Source of the DNA: Photorhabdus khanii NC19 | GTDB taxonomy: Bacteria > Pseudomonadota > Gammaproteobacteria > Enterobacterales > Enterobacteriaceae | Length of the DNA: 64,000 nucleotides | Assembly: GCF_000517265.1 (NCBI RefSeq) | Contig: NZ_AYSJ01000004.1 | Coordinates: 1 to 64,000 of the forward strand | Direction of reading: 5' to 3' | Shown: positions 1 to 9,416 of the stretch, in pieces | How positions within the stretch are numbered: position 1 is the first letter of the stretch | Layout: each line of letters starts with the position of its first letter | Notes under the pieces: generated by a model | What the model saw: the letters and a program-made list of their open reading frames with translations, nothing else | What the model was told of the DNA's origin: nothing | The model's database searches: none | Program-made: the position numbers and the translations under genes

Positions 1-52
1 CTTTTATTCGCACACTTTTTCAACAAGGTGATGATATAAAGAACAAAAAAGC

Positions 53-619
53 CTACTTCCTGATGCTTTTAATCGCTTTAGGCAAGTCTGCAAGGCTATT
101 TATTATCAAATCAGCCGCTTGTTCTGCTTCACTTGTAATTGGTTTACCTGTACGAACTAATACCTTAGTACCCACTTTCGCCATCACCGCCGCTTGCATA
201 TCTTCCAATTTGTCACCGACCATATAAGAAGCTGCCATATCAATGCCAAGCTCCTTCTGTGCATCCAGCAGCATACCTGGTTGTGGTTTACGGCAATCAC
301 AACTCTTCTTATATTGTTCTTTAGTCGCATCTGGATGATGGGGACAATAATAAATGCCATCCAAATCTACACCGCGATCTGCCAGTGACCAATCCATCCA
401 TTCTGTCAGTTGCAAGAATTGTTCTTCATTGAAAATGCCACGGGCAATACCTGACTGGTTTGTGACTAATACCAGTGCATACCCCATTTTTTTCAATTCA
501 ATCATGGTTTCAATGGCACCATCGATAAATTGAAAATCATCTACTTCGTGTACATAACCATGATCGATATTTATTGTTCCGTCACGATCTAAAAATACGG
601 CAGGAATACCTTGTGTCAC
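53..619 (-). CDS. gmhB: D-glycero-beta-D-manno-heptose-1,7-bisphosphate 7-phosphatase
   Basis: Cytoplasmic HAD-superfamily phosphatase that removes the C7 phosphate during ADP-heptose synthesis for the LPS inner core. The HAD nucleophile motif DRDGT lies at residues 11-15 and the zinc-binding CPHHP...CDC cysteine/histidine set is present. The open frame extends to 688, but the 188-residue form from a GTG at 619 matches the E. coli length, begins right before the conserved [10 protein letters not shown] block and has a GGAG seven bases upstream. It is divergent from metN, as in E. coli, where an rRNA operon follows gmhB; only 52 bases are visible beyond the gene here, so that cannot be checked. 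Confidence 0.95.
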   Translation of the reverse strand: MTQGIPAVFLDRDGTINIDHGYVHEVDDFQFIDGAIETMIELKKMGYALVLVTNQSGIARGIFNEEQFLQLTEWMDWSLADRGVDLDGIYYCPHHPDATKEQYKKSCDCRKPQPGMLLDAQKELGIDMAASYMVGDKLEDMQAAVMAKVGTKVLVRTGKPITSEAEQAADLIINSLADLPKAIKSIRK

Positions 620-703
620 CCGATTGCTCCAAGCAATGTAAGAAGTTCTCAGTATCGCATGATTTAGCCATGAATGAGAATGCAGCAATTAATTTATTCC
701 CAG

Positions 704-732
704 TTGACTTAGACGTCTAGACACCTTAACAT
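704..732 (+). promoter_or_regulatory. metNIQ promoter with tandem MetJ operators
   Basis: A sigma70-type promoter TTGACT, 17 bases, TAACAT. The spacer is filled exactly by two adjoining 8-base met boxes: AGACGTCT (711-718, the perfect consensus) and AGACACCT (719-726). MetJ with S-adenosylmethionine binds such tandem boxes, so occupancy would block RNA polymerase when methionine is plentiful. Confidence 0.88.
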
Positions 733-814
733 CCGATTTAACTAGTGGTTTGTTTTCTCAAAAATGTTCAAACTATTAATTTTCGAATTTTTATAAGAAT
801 AAATAAGAATAAAA

Positions 815-1846
815 ATGATAAAACTGTCTCATATCAATAAAATATTCCAGCAGGGTGTCCGTTCTATCAACGCACTTTCAGATATCAGTCTGCATGTTCC
901 GCAAGGGCAAATTTACGGTGTCATCGGCTCATCCGGTGCAGGCAAAAGTACGTTAATTCGCTGTGTGAATATGCTTGAGCGTCCAACTTCTGGGCAAATA
1001 CTGGTTGATGGTCAGGATCTGACTATCCTATCTGATAGTGATTTGACCCATGCACGTCGTCGTATTGGCATGATTTTCCAACACTTTAATTTGCTGTCTT
1101 CGAGAACAGTTTTTGGCAACATAGCCTTACCTTTAGAATTAGATAATGTTCCAAAAGCGGAAATAAAAAAACGGGTAGACGAGTTATTAGAACTTGTTGG
1201 TCTTGCAGATAAACACGATGCTTATCCAGCAAATCTCTCTGGTGGACAGAAACAACGTGTTGCTATTGCCCGTGCTTTAGCTAATTCACCTAAAGTACTT
1301 TTATGTGATGAAGCAACCAGTGCGCTGGATCCAGCAACAACCCGGTCTATTCTGGAATTATTGAAAGATATTAATCGCCGTCTGGGTCTGACTATTCTGT
1401 TAATTACACATGAAATGGATGTCGTCAAACGTATATGTGACCAGGTTGCAGTTATCAGCGGTGGGCAACTGGTTGAACAGGATATTGTCAGTGAAGTGTT
1501 TTCTCATCCCAAAACACCTATCGCTCAGGCATTCATCCAGTCAACTTTGCATTTGGATATCCCTGAAGATTATGTGCAAAAAATGCAAAGCACCCCAGCC
1601 CCAGATCTTAGCCCATTATTGAAACTGGAGTTCACCGGTCAGTCTGTAGACGCACCTCTGATTTCAATGGCAGTACGTCGTTTTAATATTGATATGAATA
1701 TATTAAGTTCCCAAATTGACTATGCCGGTGGAGTAAAATTTGGTGTGATGTTAGCGGAATTACACGGTGAAAATGGCGGCGTTGAATCAACAATTAAATT
1801 TTTACAAGACCATCATGTGAAAGTAGAGGTTCTCGGTTATGTCTGA
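815..1846 (+). CDS. metN: Methionine ABC transporter, ATP-binding subunit
   Basis: ATPase of the high-affinity D/L-methionine importer, acting at the inner face of the cytoplasmic membrane with MetI and MetQ. The order is Walker [10 protein letters not shown] (residues 38-46), Q-loop, signature LSGGQ (141-145), Walker [10 protein letters not shown] and the switch histidine in ITHE. The C-terminal part (about 265-343) is the ACT-like NIL domain that senses methionine and inhibits transport in the E. coli protein. At 343 residues it has the E. coli length. It is the first gene of metNIQ; its end overlaps metI by eight bases, suggesting coupled translation. The MetJ boxes upstream indicate repression by methionine. 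Confidence 0.97.
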   Translation: MIKLSHINKIFQQGVRSINALSDISLHVPQGQIYGVIGSSGAGKSTLIRCVNMLERPTSGQILVDGQDLTILSDSDLTHARRRIGMIFQHFNLLSSRTVFGNIALPLELDNVPKAEIKKRVDELLELVGLADKHDAYPANLSGGQKQRVAIARALANSPKVLLCDEATSALDPATTRSILELLKDINRRLGLTILLITHEMDVVKRICDQVAVISGGQLVEQDIVSEVFSHPKTPIAQAFIQSTLHLDIPEDYVQKMQSTPAPDLSPLLKLEFTGQSVDAPLISMAVRRFNIDMNILSSQIDYAGGVKFGVMLAELHGENGGVESTIKFLQDHHVKVEVLGYV

Positions 1847-2492
1847 AGGAATGATCTTATTGCTGGCTAAAGGCGTCTGGGAAACTCTGGTAATGACTTT
1901 TGTTTCTGGTTTCTTTGGCTTTATTATTGGGCTGCCGATAGGTGTCTTGTTATATGTCACCCGCCCTGGTCAGATTATGGAAAACAGTAAACTCTATCGT
2001 TTTCTTTCAGCGATAGTGAATGTTTTCCGTTCTATCCCATTTATTATTTTACTGGTATGGATGATTCCTTTTACCAGATTAATTGTTGGAACATCTATCG
2101 GTTTACAAGCCGCCATTGTTCCATTAACCATAGGTGCTGCACCATTTATTGCCCGTATGGTGGAAAATGCTTTACTGGAAATTCCATCAGGATTAATTGA
2201 AGCAGCTCGCGCAATGGGAGCGACTCCGTTCCAGATTGTGAAGAAAATTCTATTACCTGAAGCGTTACCAAGTTTGCTCAATGCAGCCACAATTACCCTG
2301 ATTACGTTAGTAGGTTATTCCGCAATGGGCGGTGCTGTAGGTGCAGGCGGATTAGGACAGATTGGCTACCAATATGGTTATATCGGCTATAATGCAACAG
2401 TAATGAACACCGTATTAGTATTACTGGTTATTTTAGTTTACTTAATTCAATTAAGTGGTGACCGGTTAGTTAAAACCACAACACGCAAATAA
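1839..2492 (+). CDS. metI: Methionine ABC transporter, permease subunit
   Basis: Integral membrane permease of MetNIQ. The 217-residue hydrophobic protein has about five transmembrane segments and the EAA-type loop contacting the ATPase (around [24 protein letters not shown]). The start lies inside the last codons of metN (8-base overlap). It matches E. coli MetI in length and order. There is no sign of damage. Confidence 0.96.
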   Translation: MSEGMILLLAKGVWETLVMTFVSGFFGFIIGLPIGVLLYVTRPGQIMENSKLYRFLSAIVNVFRSIPFIILLVWMIPFTRLIVGTSIGLQAAIVPLTIGAAPFIARMVENALLEIPSGLIEAARAMGATPFQIVKKILLPEALPSLLNAATITLITLVGYSAMGGAVGAGGLGQIGYQYGYIGYNATVMNTVLVLLVILVYLIQLSGDRLVKTTTRK

Positions 2493-2558
2493 TAAAATTA
2501 TTTTAATAGCAGCGCCGGTATCGGTGCTAATAAATCAGTATTCAATAGGGGTGAAAAT

Positions 2559-3374
2559 ATGTCTGTTAAATTAAGAACCATCGCAACTATCAGCGCTCTT
2601 TTAGGTTCATTAATTCTGGTTGGTTGCGGGCAGGAAAAACAAGATCCAAACCATATTAAAGTAGGTGTTATTGTTGGTGCAGAACAGGAAGTTGCTGAAA
2701 TTGCAAAAAAAGTAGCTAAAGACAAATATGGTCTTGATGTAGAACTGGTCACTTTTAATGATTTTGTATTACCAAACGAGGCTCTGAGTAAAGGTGATAT
2801 TGATCTGAATGCATACCAGCACAAACCTTACATGGATCAACAAATCAAAGATCGTGGTTACAAACTGGTCACTGTTGGCAACTCTTTTATTTATCCAATT
2901 GCTGGTTATTCCAAGAAAATTAAATCCCTGGATGAATTACAGGATGGTTCTCAAATTGCTCTACCAAATGATCCAACGAACTTAGGCCGTTCTTTATTAC
3001 TGTTACAGAAACAAAACTTAATCAAACTGAAAGATAACATAGGATTATTACCAACAACTCTGGACATTGCTGAGAATCCTAAAAATCTAAAATTGGTTGA
3101 GCTAGAAGCACCACAATTACCACGTTCATTGGACGATCAAAAAATTGCTCTGGCAATCATTAATACGACATATGCCAGCCAAATCGGCCTGACTCCGGCA
3201 AAAGACGGTTTATTTGTCGAAAATAAAGATTCTCCCTATGTAAACCTGCTGGTTAGCCGTGAAGATAATAAGGACGCTGAAAACGTTAAGAAATTCGTTA
3301 AAGCATATCAATCCGATGAAGTTGATGAAGCTGCCAATAAAATTTTTAACGGTGGTGCGGTGAAAGGCTGGTAA
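2559..3374 (+). CDS. metQ: Methionine-binding lipoprotein
   Basis: Substrate-binding lipoprotein of the methionine importer (NlpA family), anchored to the periplasmic face of the inner membrane. A lipoprotein signal peptide ends at the lipobox LVGC with the acylated cysteine at residue 23. The mature part carries the family features beginning at KVGVIVGAEQEV. At 271 residues it matches E. coli MetQ. It has a GGGG ribosome binding site ahead of ATG, follows metI after 66 bases and is closed by a strong terminator, making it the last gene of metNIQ. Confidence 0.96.
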   Translation: MSVKLRTIATISALLGSLILVGCGQEKQDPNHIKVGVIVGAEQEVAEIAKKVAKDKYGLDVELVTFNDFVLPNEALSKGDIDLNAYQHKPYMDQQIKDRGYKLVTVGNSFIYPIAGYSKKIKSLDELQDGSQIALPNDPTNLGRSLLLLQKQNLIKLKDNIGLLPTTLDIAENPKNLKLVELEAPQLPRSLDDQKIALAIINTTYASQIGLTPAKDGLFVENKDSPYVNLLVSREDNKDAENVKKFVKAYQSDEVDEAANKIFNGGAVKGW

Positions 3375-3405
3375 TCTTTCATATTACACTCATCGATATT
3401 AGAAT

Positions 3406-3437
3406 AATCAGGCGGATAGATTGTCCGCCTGATTTGT
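3406..3437 (+). terminator. Rho-independent terminator after metQ
   Basis: A perfect 11-base-pair stem AATCAGGCGGA / TCCGCCTGATT with a 7-base loop, followed by a short T-containing tail. It lies 31 bases after the metQ stop and before the rcsF promoter region. Confidence 0.88.
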
Positions 3438-3519
3438 TATGGCATCATGTTTTCGATATTTTTTTGTTAACCTGATTCTATTCTCTTAACTCTGACAGTA
3501 AAAATTCGAGGATCTATTA

Positions 3520-3918
3520 ATGCGTAAGCTGTTTATCTCTTTGCTAACTCTATTCATAACAGGATGTTCAATGCAACAGACAGCATTTACTGACTCTTCT
3601 CAGTTATCGGATATGAGGCACAAACAAACATTAACCGAAGAAAAAAAGAATCTTTCCTCATCCGTAAAGTTGTATACCAAGAGTGAAGAGTTAATAAATA
3701 CCGCATTTAAAGATTTAGGAATTGTTTCTGGTCAATCATGCCGTGGTTCTTTACAGGATCCACCAGCTAATATCGCCGTAGCACGTAACCAGATGATAAC
3801 GAAGGCCGCTCATTTGAATGCTAACGCAGTTTTATTACATCAGTGCGAGATGTTATCAGGTCAAGGATGCTATCAGATAGCAATATGTGAAGGTTCAGCT
3901 CTGCTTATTACTCAATGA
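3520..3918 (+). CDS. rcsF: Rcs stress-sensor outer-membrane lipoprotein
   Basis: Outer-membrane lipoprotein that detects envelope damage and relieves IgaA inhibition of the Rcs phosphorelay. The signal peptide ends at ITGC (acylated cysteine 16). The C-terminal globular domain keeps the four cysteines that form the two disulfides in E. coli RcsF (SGQSC, HQC, GC, IC). At 132 residues it is close to the 134 of E. coli. Oddly, the linker between the lipid anchor and the domain (about residues 17-50) contains no proline, whereas the E. coli linker is proline-rich. The stop overlaps the trmO start in ATGA, so the two are probably translationally coupled, as in E. coli. Confidence 0.93.
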   Translation: MRKLFISLLTLFITGCSMQQTAFTDSSQLSDMRHKQTLTEEKKNLSSSVKLYTKSEELINTAFKDLGIVSGQSCRGSLQDPPANIAVARNQMITKAAHLNANAVLLHQCEMLSGQGCYQIAICEGSALLITQ

Positions 3919-4622
3919 CCGATTTTCATTTCACACAAATAGGGGTTATCCACTCCCCTTATAAAGAAAAATTTGCCGTTCCACGCCAACCAGGTCTTAT
4001 TAAAGATGGAGGAGGGCAATTGGTACTTCTTCCACCCTATAATCAACCAGATGCAGTTCGTGGTTTGGAACAATTTAGTCATCTATGGGTTATTTTTATT
4101 TTCCACCAAACAATGGATGGCGGCTGGAAGCCAATGGTACGCCCTCCCCGTTTAGGCGGCAATGCAAAAATGGGCGTATTCGCAACCCGTTCAACTTTCA
4201 GACCGAACCCAATTGGTATGTCTCTGATTGAACTTAAAGGTATTAAATACAGAAAAGGCAGTGTTACTCTGGAATTGGGCAGCCTGGATTTAGTTGATGG
4301 CACACCGGTTATTGATATCAAGCCTTATCTGCCTTTCGCTGAATGTCAGCCGCACGCTGTGGCATGTTTTGCTCAAGAAGCACCTTCTGCCGGTATGAAA
4401 GTGATATTTTTACCTGCTGCCGAACAACAGCTCATCTCAGTTCAAAACACTTACCCAGATTTACGCCGTTTTATCAGTCAAGTCTTGGCCCAAGACCCTC
4501 GTCCTGCTTACCGGAGAGGAGAACAGGAAAATCGAGAATATGCCGTTCATTTACTGAATTTTAATGTACGCTGGAGAATCTATGGCACACTGACTGAAGT
4601 GTTTTCCATTGAATCCCTTTAA
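3915..4622 (+). CDS. trmO: tRNA (N6-threonylcarbamoyladenosine37-N6) methyltransferase
   Basis: SAM-dependent enzyme (TsaA/YaeB family) that methylates t6A37 to m6t6A37 in threonine tRNAs. The 235 residues equal the E. coli length. The N-terminal beta-barrel domain with the family motifs (FAVPRQPGL, RPPRLGGN, FATRSTFRPNPIGMS) and the small C-terminal domain with DPRPAYRR are all present. It starts in the four-base overlap with the rcsF stop. The older name is tsaA. Confidence 0.95.
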   Translation: MTDFHFTQIGVIHSPYKEKFAVPRQPGLIKDGGGQLVLLPPYNQPDAVRGLEQFSHLWVIFIFHQTMDGGWKPMVRPPRLGGNAKMGVFATRSTFRPNPIGMSLIELKGIKYRKGSVTLELGSLDLVDGTPVIDIKPYLPFAECQPHAVACFAQEAPSAGMKVIFLPAAEQQLISVQNTYPDLRRFISQVLAQDPRPAYRRGEQENREYAVHLLNFNVRWRIYGTLTEVFSIESL

Positions 4623-4748
4623 AAATCAGTATATGCCCTTTTGACATCTTAAACTCGCTGGTAGACTAAAGGCTTATTTTCGTTTTTTTATTAGCTGGCA
4701 AATTACTGCCAGTCAGAAGCAATTTGCTGCTCTAATGGAACCCTAACA

Positions 4749-6467
4749 ATGCGCACTAGCCAATATCTGCTCTCTACATTAAAAGAGACTCCTGCCGATG
4801 CAGAGGTTGTCAGTCATAAACTGATGCTTCGTGCGGGCATGATCCGTAAGCTCGCTTCAGGTCTGTATAATTGGATGCCTACAGGTGTCCGCGTACTAAA
4901 CAAAGTTGAGAAAATTGTTCGTGAAGAGATGAACAATGCCGGAGCAATTGAAATATCTATGCCCGTCGTACAGCCGGCAAATTTATGGCAGGAAAGTGGT
5001 CGCTGGGAACAATACGGCCCAGAGTTACTGCGTCTTGCTGACCGAGGTGATCGCCCTTTTGTGCTGGGTCCAACTCATGAGGAAGTCGTTACTGATCTGA
5101 TCCGCAATGAAGTCAACTCATACAAACAGTTACCACTGACTTTATTCCAGATCCAGACTAAATTCCGGGACGAAGTTCGCCCTCGCTTTGGTGTAATGCG
5201 CTCCCGGGAATTTTTAATGAAAGATGCTTACTCTTTCCATGCTACCCAAGAGTCACTGCAAGAAACTTACGACAACATGTACAAAGCCTACAGCAAAATC
5301 TTTACCCGTATTGGTTTGGATTTCCGCGCTGTTCTGGCAGACACCGGTTCTATCGGCGGTAGTGCTTCCCATGAATTTCAGGTTCTGGCTGCCAGTGGAG
5401 AAGATGATATCGTTTTCTCCACTGAATCTAATTACGCAGCTAATATTGAATTGGCCGAAGCCGTCGCTCCTGCTTATGATCGTGCAACACCAACAGAAGA
5501 GATGCATCTGGTAGACACCCCAAATGCAAAAACAATCGCTGAACTAGTTGAACAATTCAATCTGCCAGTTGAAAAAACGGTTAAGACTCTGATGGTTCAT
5601 GCAGCAGAAGATACAGGCCATAAATTGATCGCCTTACTGGTCCGCGGCGACCATGAACTTAATAAAATCAAAGCAGAGAAATTACCTTTGGTTGCCAACC
5701 CTCTGACTTTTGCTACCGAAGAAGAGATTCGTACAATTGTAGGTGCTGGTCCAGGCTCACTGGGACCTGTCAATCTGACAATACCTGTTATTATTGACCG
5801 CAGTGTGGCGGTGATGAATGACTTTGGCGCAGGTGCCAATATTGATGACAAACACTATTTCGGTATCAATTGGGGACGTGATTTACCAATACCAACAGTC
5901 GCTGATATCCGTAATGTTGTTGAAGGTGATACCAGCCCGGATGGTAAAGGAACATTGCTCATCAAACGCGGCATTGAAGTTGGTCATATTTTCCAGCTTG
6001 GCACCAAATATTCTGATGCAATGAAAGCAACCGTTCAAGGCGAAGACGGCCACAATCAGACCATCACTATGGGTTGTTATGGTATTGGCGTTACCCGTAT
6101 TGTCGCCGCAGCGATTGAACAAAATCACGATGACCGCGGTATCATCTGGCCTGATGCAATTGCACCATTCCAAGTCGCTATTCTGCCAATGAATATGCAT
6201 AAGTCATATCGTGTTAAGGAAGTTGCAGAGAAACTGTATGCTGATCTGCGCGCCAACGGCATTGATGTTATTTTCGATGATCGTAAAGAACGCCCAGGCA
6301 TGATGTTTGCTGATATGGAGCTTATTGGCGTACCACACACTATCGTTATCGGTGACCGTAATCTTGATAATGGCGAAGTAGAATATAAATATCGTCGCAG
6401 TGATGAAAAACAGATACTGAAGCTAAACGATGTTGCTGATTATCTGAAGCAACAGCTTGGTTGTTAA
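4749..6467 (+). CDS. proS: Prolyl-tRNA synthetase
   Basis: Class II aminoacyl-tRNA synthetase of the bacterial type that charges tRNA-Pro in the cytoplasm. It has the catalytic core with class II motifs ([20 protein letters not shown] region for motif 2; GCYGIGVTR for motif 3). The inserted editing domain between about residues 224 and 407 clears mis-charged alanine, and an anticodon-binding domain closes the C terminus. The 572 residues are identical in length to E. coli ProS. It has its own 126-base upstream gap with a small inverted repeat (CTGGCA/TGCCAG at 4695-4712) whose role is unclear; no T-box is visible. Confidence 0.98.
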   Translation: MRTSQYLLSTLKETPADAEVVSHKLMLRAGMIRKLASGLYNWMPTGVRVLNKVEKIVREEMNNAGAIEISMPVVQPANLWQESGRWEQYGPELLRLADRGDRPFVLGPTHEEVVTDLIRNEVNSYKQLPLTLFQIQTKFRDEVRPRFGVMRSREFLMKDAYSFHATQESLQETYDNMYKAYSKIFTRIGLDFRAVLADTGSIGGSASHEFQVLAASGEDDIVFSTESNYAANIELAEAVAPAYDRATPTEEMHLVDTPNAKTIAELVEQFNLPVEKTVKTLMVHAAEDTGHKLIALLVRGDHELNKIKAEKLPLVANPLTFATEEEIRTIVGAGPGSLGPVNLTIPVIIDRSVAVMNDFGAGANIDDKHYFGINWGRDLPIPTVADIRNVVEGDTSPDGKGTLLIKRGIEVGHIFQLGTKYSDAMKATVQGEDGHNQTITMGCYGIGVTRIVAAAIEQNHDDRGIIWPDAIAPFQVAILPMNMHKSYRVKEVAEKLYADLRANGIDVIFDDRKERPGMMFADMELIGVPHTIVIGDRNLDNGEVEYKYRRSDEKQILKLNDVADYLKQQLGC

Positions 6468-6498
6468 TTAGGGTTATTACAATAACTCATTGAGCAGT

Positions 6499-6570
6499 AT
6501 GGTGATAATGGTCAGATCATAAAGACGCAGTAAGTGAACTCGTTTTACTCTTCTGGCTCATTATCACCAT
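6499..6570. terminator. Inverted repeat between convergent proS and nlpE
   Basis: Perfect 12-base arms ATGGTGATAATG and CATTATCACCAT are separated by 48 bases. The repeat lies between the two convergent stops and probably ends transcription from both sides, although no T-tract is conspicuous. Confidence 0.5.
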
Positions 6571-6587
6571 TCATATTGAAGCTAGAA

Positions 6588-7250
6588 TTATTTCTTCATA
6601 CAAGATTTCGATTTATCGAAATGAATTTTACCTGTCTGAACCAAGGCAGAATTAAATAGCCCATCCTCCATTGAAGGACTCACGCTATAATAGCCTTCAA
6701 CTTCAACATAAACTGGTGTTCCACCTTCTACGCCAACTTGATGATAGCCTTGCTCCAAATCCAAACTTTCCGGCACGTCATAACGCTTACCTGTACTACA
6801 ATCAGTAAATGAAGCAGCATCAGCCATGTAACTGTATTCACCCATCAATTTTTTCGGTTTTACCCGTTTCAGCTCATAGTTGAATGACGATTCAATTGTG
6901 TTGCCTTCCATATCCAGCATTACCAGATTTCCATCCTTCGGCAGATAGTAATATTTCTGGTCATCTGATTTTGCCAGACGGATTTTTTCTCCATCTTTCG
7001 CCCATTGCCCAAATTCAAAGAATGACTGATCACCATCACGAGAACCAAGATAAGTTTGTTCCAGAATATAAGTACCATCATCATCCAATAACAGTGTGGT
7101 ATCAATACCAGAGCAATCAGCACAAGGAAGAACACCATGAAAAGTCTGATCCACTGGCTGTGAACTTGTTTGCTGTGCCAAGTTACCTTTACATCCCACC
7201 AGAGCAGATACGCCCACAGCAACTAACGCTGTTAAAAGTTTTTTATTCAC
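6588..7250 (-). CDS. nlpE: Copper homeostasis / surface-sensing outer-membrane lipoprotein
   Basis: Outer-membrane lipoprotein (also CutF) that signals surface contact, lipoprotein-trafficking faults and copper stress to CpxA. The signal peptide has lipobox LVGC with the acylated cysteine at residue 20. The N-terminal domain carries the CADC (CxxC) motif at residues 43-46. Further cysteines occur at FTDC and KSC, as in the E. coli C-terminal domain. The longest frame would use TTG at 7262, but a GTG at 7250 has GGAG six bases upstream and gives a normal signal peptide of 220-residue product (E. coli 236). Confidence 0.9.
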   Translation of the reverse strand: MNKKLLTALVAVGVSALVGCKGNLAQQTSSQPVDQTFHGVLPCADCSGIDTTLLLDDDGTYILEQTYLGSRDGDQSFFEFGQWAKDGEKIRLAKSDDQKYYYLPKDGNLVMLDMEGNTIESSFNYELKRVKPKKLMGEYSYMADAASFTDCSTGKRYDVPESLDLEQGYHQVGVEGGTPVYVEVEGYYSVSPSMEDGLFNSALVQTGKIHFDKSKSCMKK

Positions 7251-7583
7251 ATTTATCTCCAAACAGTATAATGAGCTCTGTGACTCATCTTAATTAGTAA
7301 CACAATAGAACATAAGATTCTTGCAGCTTAATAACTCAAATACCGTCCTTTTTAAGGATGTTACCCAATAGTAGCGAAATACTATGAGCTGATTTTAATA
7401 CTTTTGTCAGGAACTTGCTGTGAAATAAGACTTTTATTTATTTACCGTTCAAAGGAAACAACCAAAGTTATTCATTAATCACGATTGATTTCCTGTGCTA
7501 TAGTCATTAATAGTGCTTTTGAGTTACAATTTTTAACAACCACAGGCGGCAATAACCGCCACTAACCATAGTGGTGAGCAAAT
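7251..7583. other. nlpE-rof intergenic region with two overlapping hairpins
   Basis: There is no gene between these divergent genes. Just ahead of rof are two short hairpins that share two bases and therefore exclude one another: GGCGG...CCGCC (7545-7560) and CCACT...AGTGG (7559-7574). The second covers the likely rof ribosome binding site (GGTGAG). A TATAGT hexamer at 7499-7504 is a possible -10 box for rof. Confidence 0.5.
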
Positions 7584-7850
7584 ATGTCTATAAATACTGA
7601 ATATCAACCAATTAACTGTGACGACTATGACAACCTTGAGTTGGCTTGCCAACATCAGCTCCATCTACACATAAAATTACGAGGTGGTGAAGTTATTGAA
7701 GGGAAAGCCTGTGATTTGATTTTGAGAAAGAAAGTTGAATACCTGATAATCGAAGCAGCAGATAATCCCCGAGAATTGCGGTTGGATCATATCGCCAGTT
7801 TCAGTCACCCTGAAATCGGTACTGTTATTGTTGAACATTCCGAATCCTGA
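7584..7850 (+). CDS. rof: Rho-binding antiterminator
   Basis: Small cytoplasmic inhibitor of transcription termination factor Rho (Rof/YaeO). E. coli Rof binds the Rho N-terminal domain and blocks RNA loading. The 88 residues carry the family block YQPINCDDYDNLELACQH and end with HIASFSHPEIGTVIV, close to E. coli Rof (86 residues). It follows a leader with two alternative hairpins that may control its translation. It is convergent with tilS. Confidence 0.93.
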   Translation: MSINTEYQPINCDDYDNLELACQHQLHLHIKLRGGEVIEGKACDLILRKKVEYLIIEAADNPRELRLDHIASFSHPEIGTVIVEHSES

Positions 7851-7858
7851 GAAGAAAC

Positions 7859-7876
7859 AGCCGCCTCTGGCGGCTT
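7859..7876. terminator. Short hairpin between rof and tilS
   Basis: A seven-base-pair GC-rich stem AGCCGCC/GGCGGCT with a TCT loop, followed on the plus strand by TATAACACTTTATTTT. It is nine bases after the rof stop and just past the tilS stop, so it could serve both. Confidence 0.65.
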
Positions 7877-7884
7877 ATAACACT

Positions 7885-9213
7885 TTATTTTAACAACGTT
7901 TTATTCCAATTAATTGTCAATATTTTCTGCCCTTCTGCCGCTTTGCCTTCTTTGGTGATAAAAATACCTAATGCAGCTATCAGTAGTTCGTTGTAATAAA
8001 GCAATGGAATTCTCTCTCTAAGCCATGGAGCAACCCCAAACTCCTGCCACAATTTTTTACTGTGCCGGGAATGTTGACGACCCACAATACTCATCATTCC
8101 CTGAACACCAAAGCGGATAGTCACCCGCTCATTATTAGCTGGAGCCCTTACTTGAATACCACGATCAGAAATATTCAATTCTCCCAAACGATCCGGTAAT
8201 ACCAACGTATTGCAAATATCCCACTCAAGAATAGTGTCTCTCAAAGATTGTAATTGAGGAACCAACCAAAGTTTTTGCTTATAACGACGTACATTATATT
8301 GACCAAATTGTAGCTGGGGCTCAGCATCAGTGCGAGCAAGAGCCACCTCATACCAAAGCCTGTGAAGCTGCTCCCGTGAGGGCATTTTCATGTCATGGTA
8401 ACCAAACCAACGGCGTAACAAAGCATTTCGTTTAGCTTCTGAGCACGTTGCCAAAGGCGAAATACCTAAAGCGCCATCCCGAGTTATCAGCGCTTTCAGA
8501 AACTCATTCAACAACTCATCCAGAAGCTGCTCCTGCTCACCACATAAACTAGCACTGCGAGCAACAGATTGTCGAAAATGCGGCCAGCGTTGATTCAGTA
8601 ACGGCATAACATGTAAGCGCAGAAAATTCCTGTCATAACGATCATCCTGATTACTGTCGTCTTCAATCCAACTCAGACGATGTTCACTAGCATATATTTC
8701 CAACTCATTCCGACTATAACCAAGCAGTGGGCGAAATAATAAGGTATCAGCAAATATTGCGACTGGAGGCATAGAAGCAAGGCCAGCCGGGCCACTGCCA
8801 CGCTTTAGTGCCAATAAAAAAGTTTCCGCCTGATCATCAAGATGCTGAGCAGTTACCAGAATTTCGTCTTTTTGTAATTCACGCCTGAACATCTGATATC
8901 TGGCATCACGAGCAGCAGCTTCAATGCCCTTTTCACGGGCATCTATCGTTACTCTTTCAAAACAAAATTCCACTTGCCAGTCATCACAAATCTGTTGGCA
9001 ATGTTTAACCCATTGATCTGCTTTCGGATTTAAACCATGGTGAATATGCATTGCTCTCAGTTGAACTTCCTGATTGTGCTGACTACGCCAATTGACCAAC
9101 AAATGCAGCAAAACTGAAGAATCCAGCCCACCACTGAATCCAACCAGGATTTTCTTATGTTCACCAAGCTGTTTAGCTAAAGTGAAGAATAATCGCTCAT
9201 CAATTTTTGTCAT
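7885..9213 (-). CDS. tilS: tRNA(Ile)-lysidine synthase
   Basis: Modifies the wobble cytidine of the CAU-anticodon isoleucine tRNA to lysidine, changing its specificity from AUG to AUA; essential. The N-terminal PP-loop ATP pyrophosphatase motif SGGLDSS sits at residues 27-33, followed by the family's HHGLNPKAD and TAQHLDDQAET motifs. A C-terminal TilS substrate-recognition domain occupies about 375-435. At 442 residues it is near E. coli TilS (432). It lies downstream of accA, as in related genomes, but the ldcC gene that separates the two in E. coli is absent. Confidence 0.96.
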   Translation of the reverse strand: MTKIDERLFFTLAKQLGEHKKILVGFSGGLDSSVLLHLLVNWRSQHNQEVQLRAMHIHHGLNPKADQWVKHCQQICDDWQVEFCFERVTIDAREKGIEAAARDARYQMFRRELQKDEILVTAQHLDDQAETFLLALKRGSGPAGLASMPPVAIFADTLLFRPLLGYSRNELEIYASEHRLSWIEDDSNQDDRYDRNFLRLHVMPLLNQRWPHFRQSVARSASLCGEQEQLLDELLNEFLKALITRDGALGISPLATCSEAKRNALLRRWFGYHDMKMPSREQLHRLWYEVALARTDAEPQLQFGQYNVRRYKQKLWLVPQLQSLRDTILEWDICNTLVLPDRLGELNISDRGIQVRAPANNERVTIRFGVQGMMSIVGRQHSRHSKKLWQEFGVAPWLRERIPLLYYNELLIAALGIFITKEGKAAEGQKILTINWNKTLLK

Positions 9214-9325
9214 TACAGACTCAAGAGTTCCTTAATTTGCAACAATCATGAATTCATTATCATCTGTGTTATTAATCAAAGAACCACTGCCTCTCAGATA
9301 ATATTTTCCAACAATATGAAATAGC

Positions 9326-9395
9326 AAAAAAAGTTAGAAACAGTAAGGGATGGGAGTCGCTGAAATTTATCAATTCCAGTGACTCCCATCCCTTA
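9326..9395 (-). terminator. Terminator of the accA end of the lpx-dnaE-accA operon
   Basis: Perfect 15-base arms TAAGGGATGGGAGTC (9344-9358) and GACTCCCATCCCTTA (9381-9395), extended inward by a few more pairs. On the minus strand a run of seven T follows about a dozen bases after the stem. Confidence 0.8.
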
Positions 9396-9416
9396 TGCAA
9401 TCAGTTAGTTCAGATC

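Noticed and set aside
4623..4748. T-box or other tRNA-sensing leader upstream of proS
   Set aside because: Only a six-base inverted repeat is visible; the conserved T-box bulge sequence is absent and such leaders are not expected in this group.
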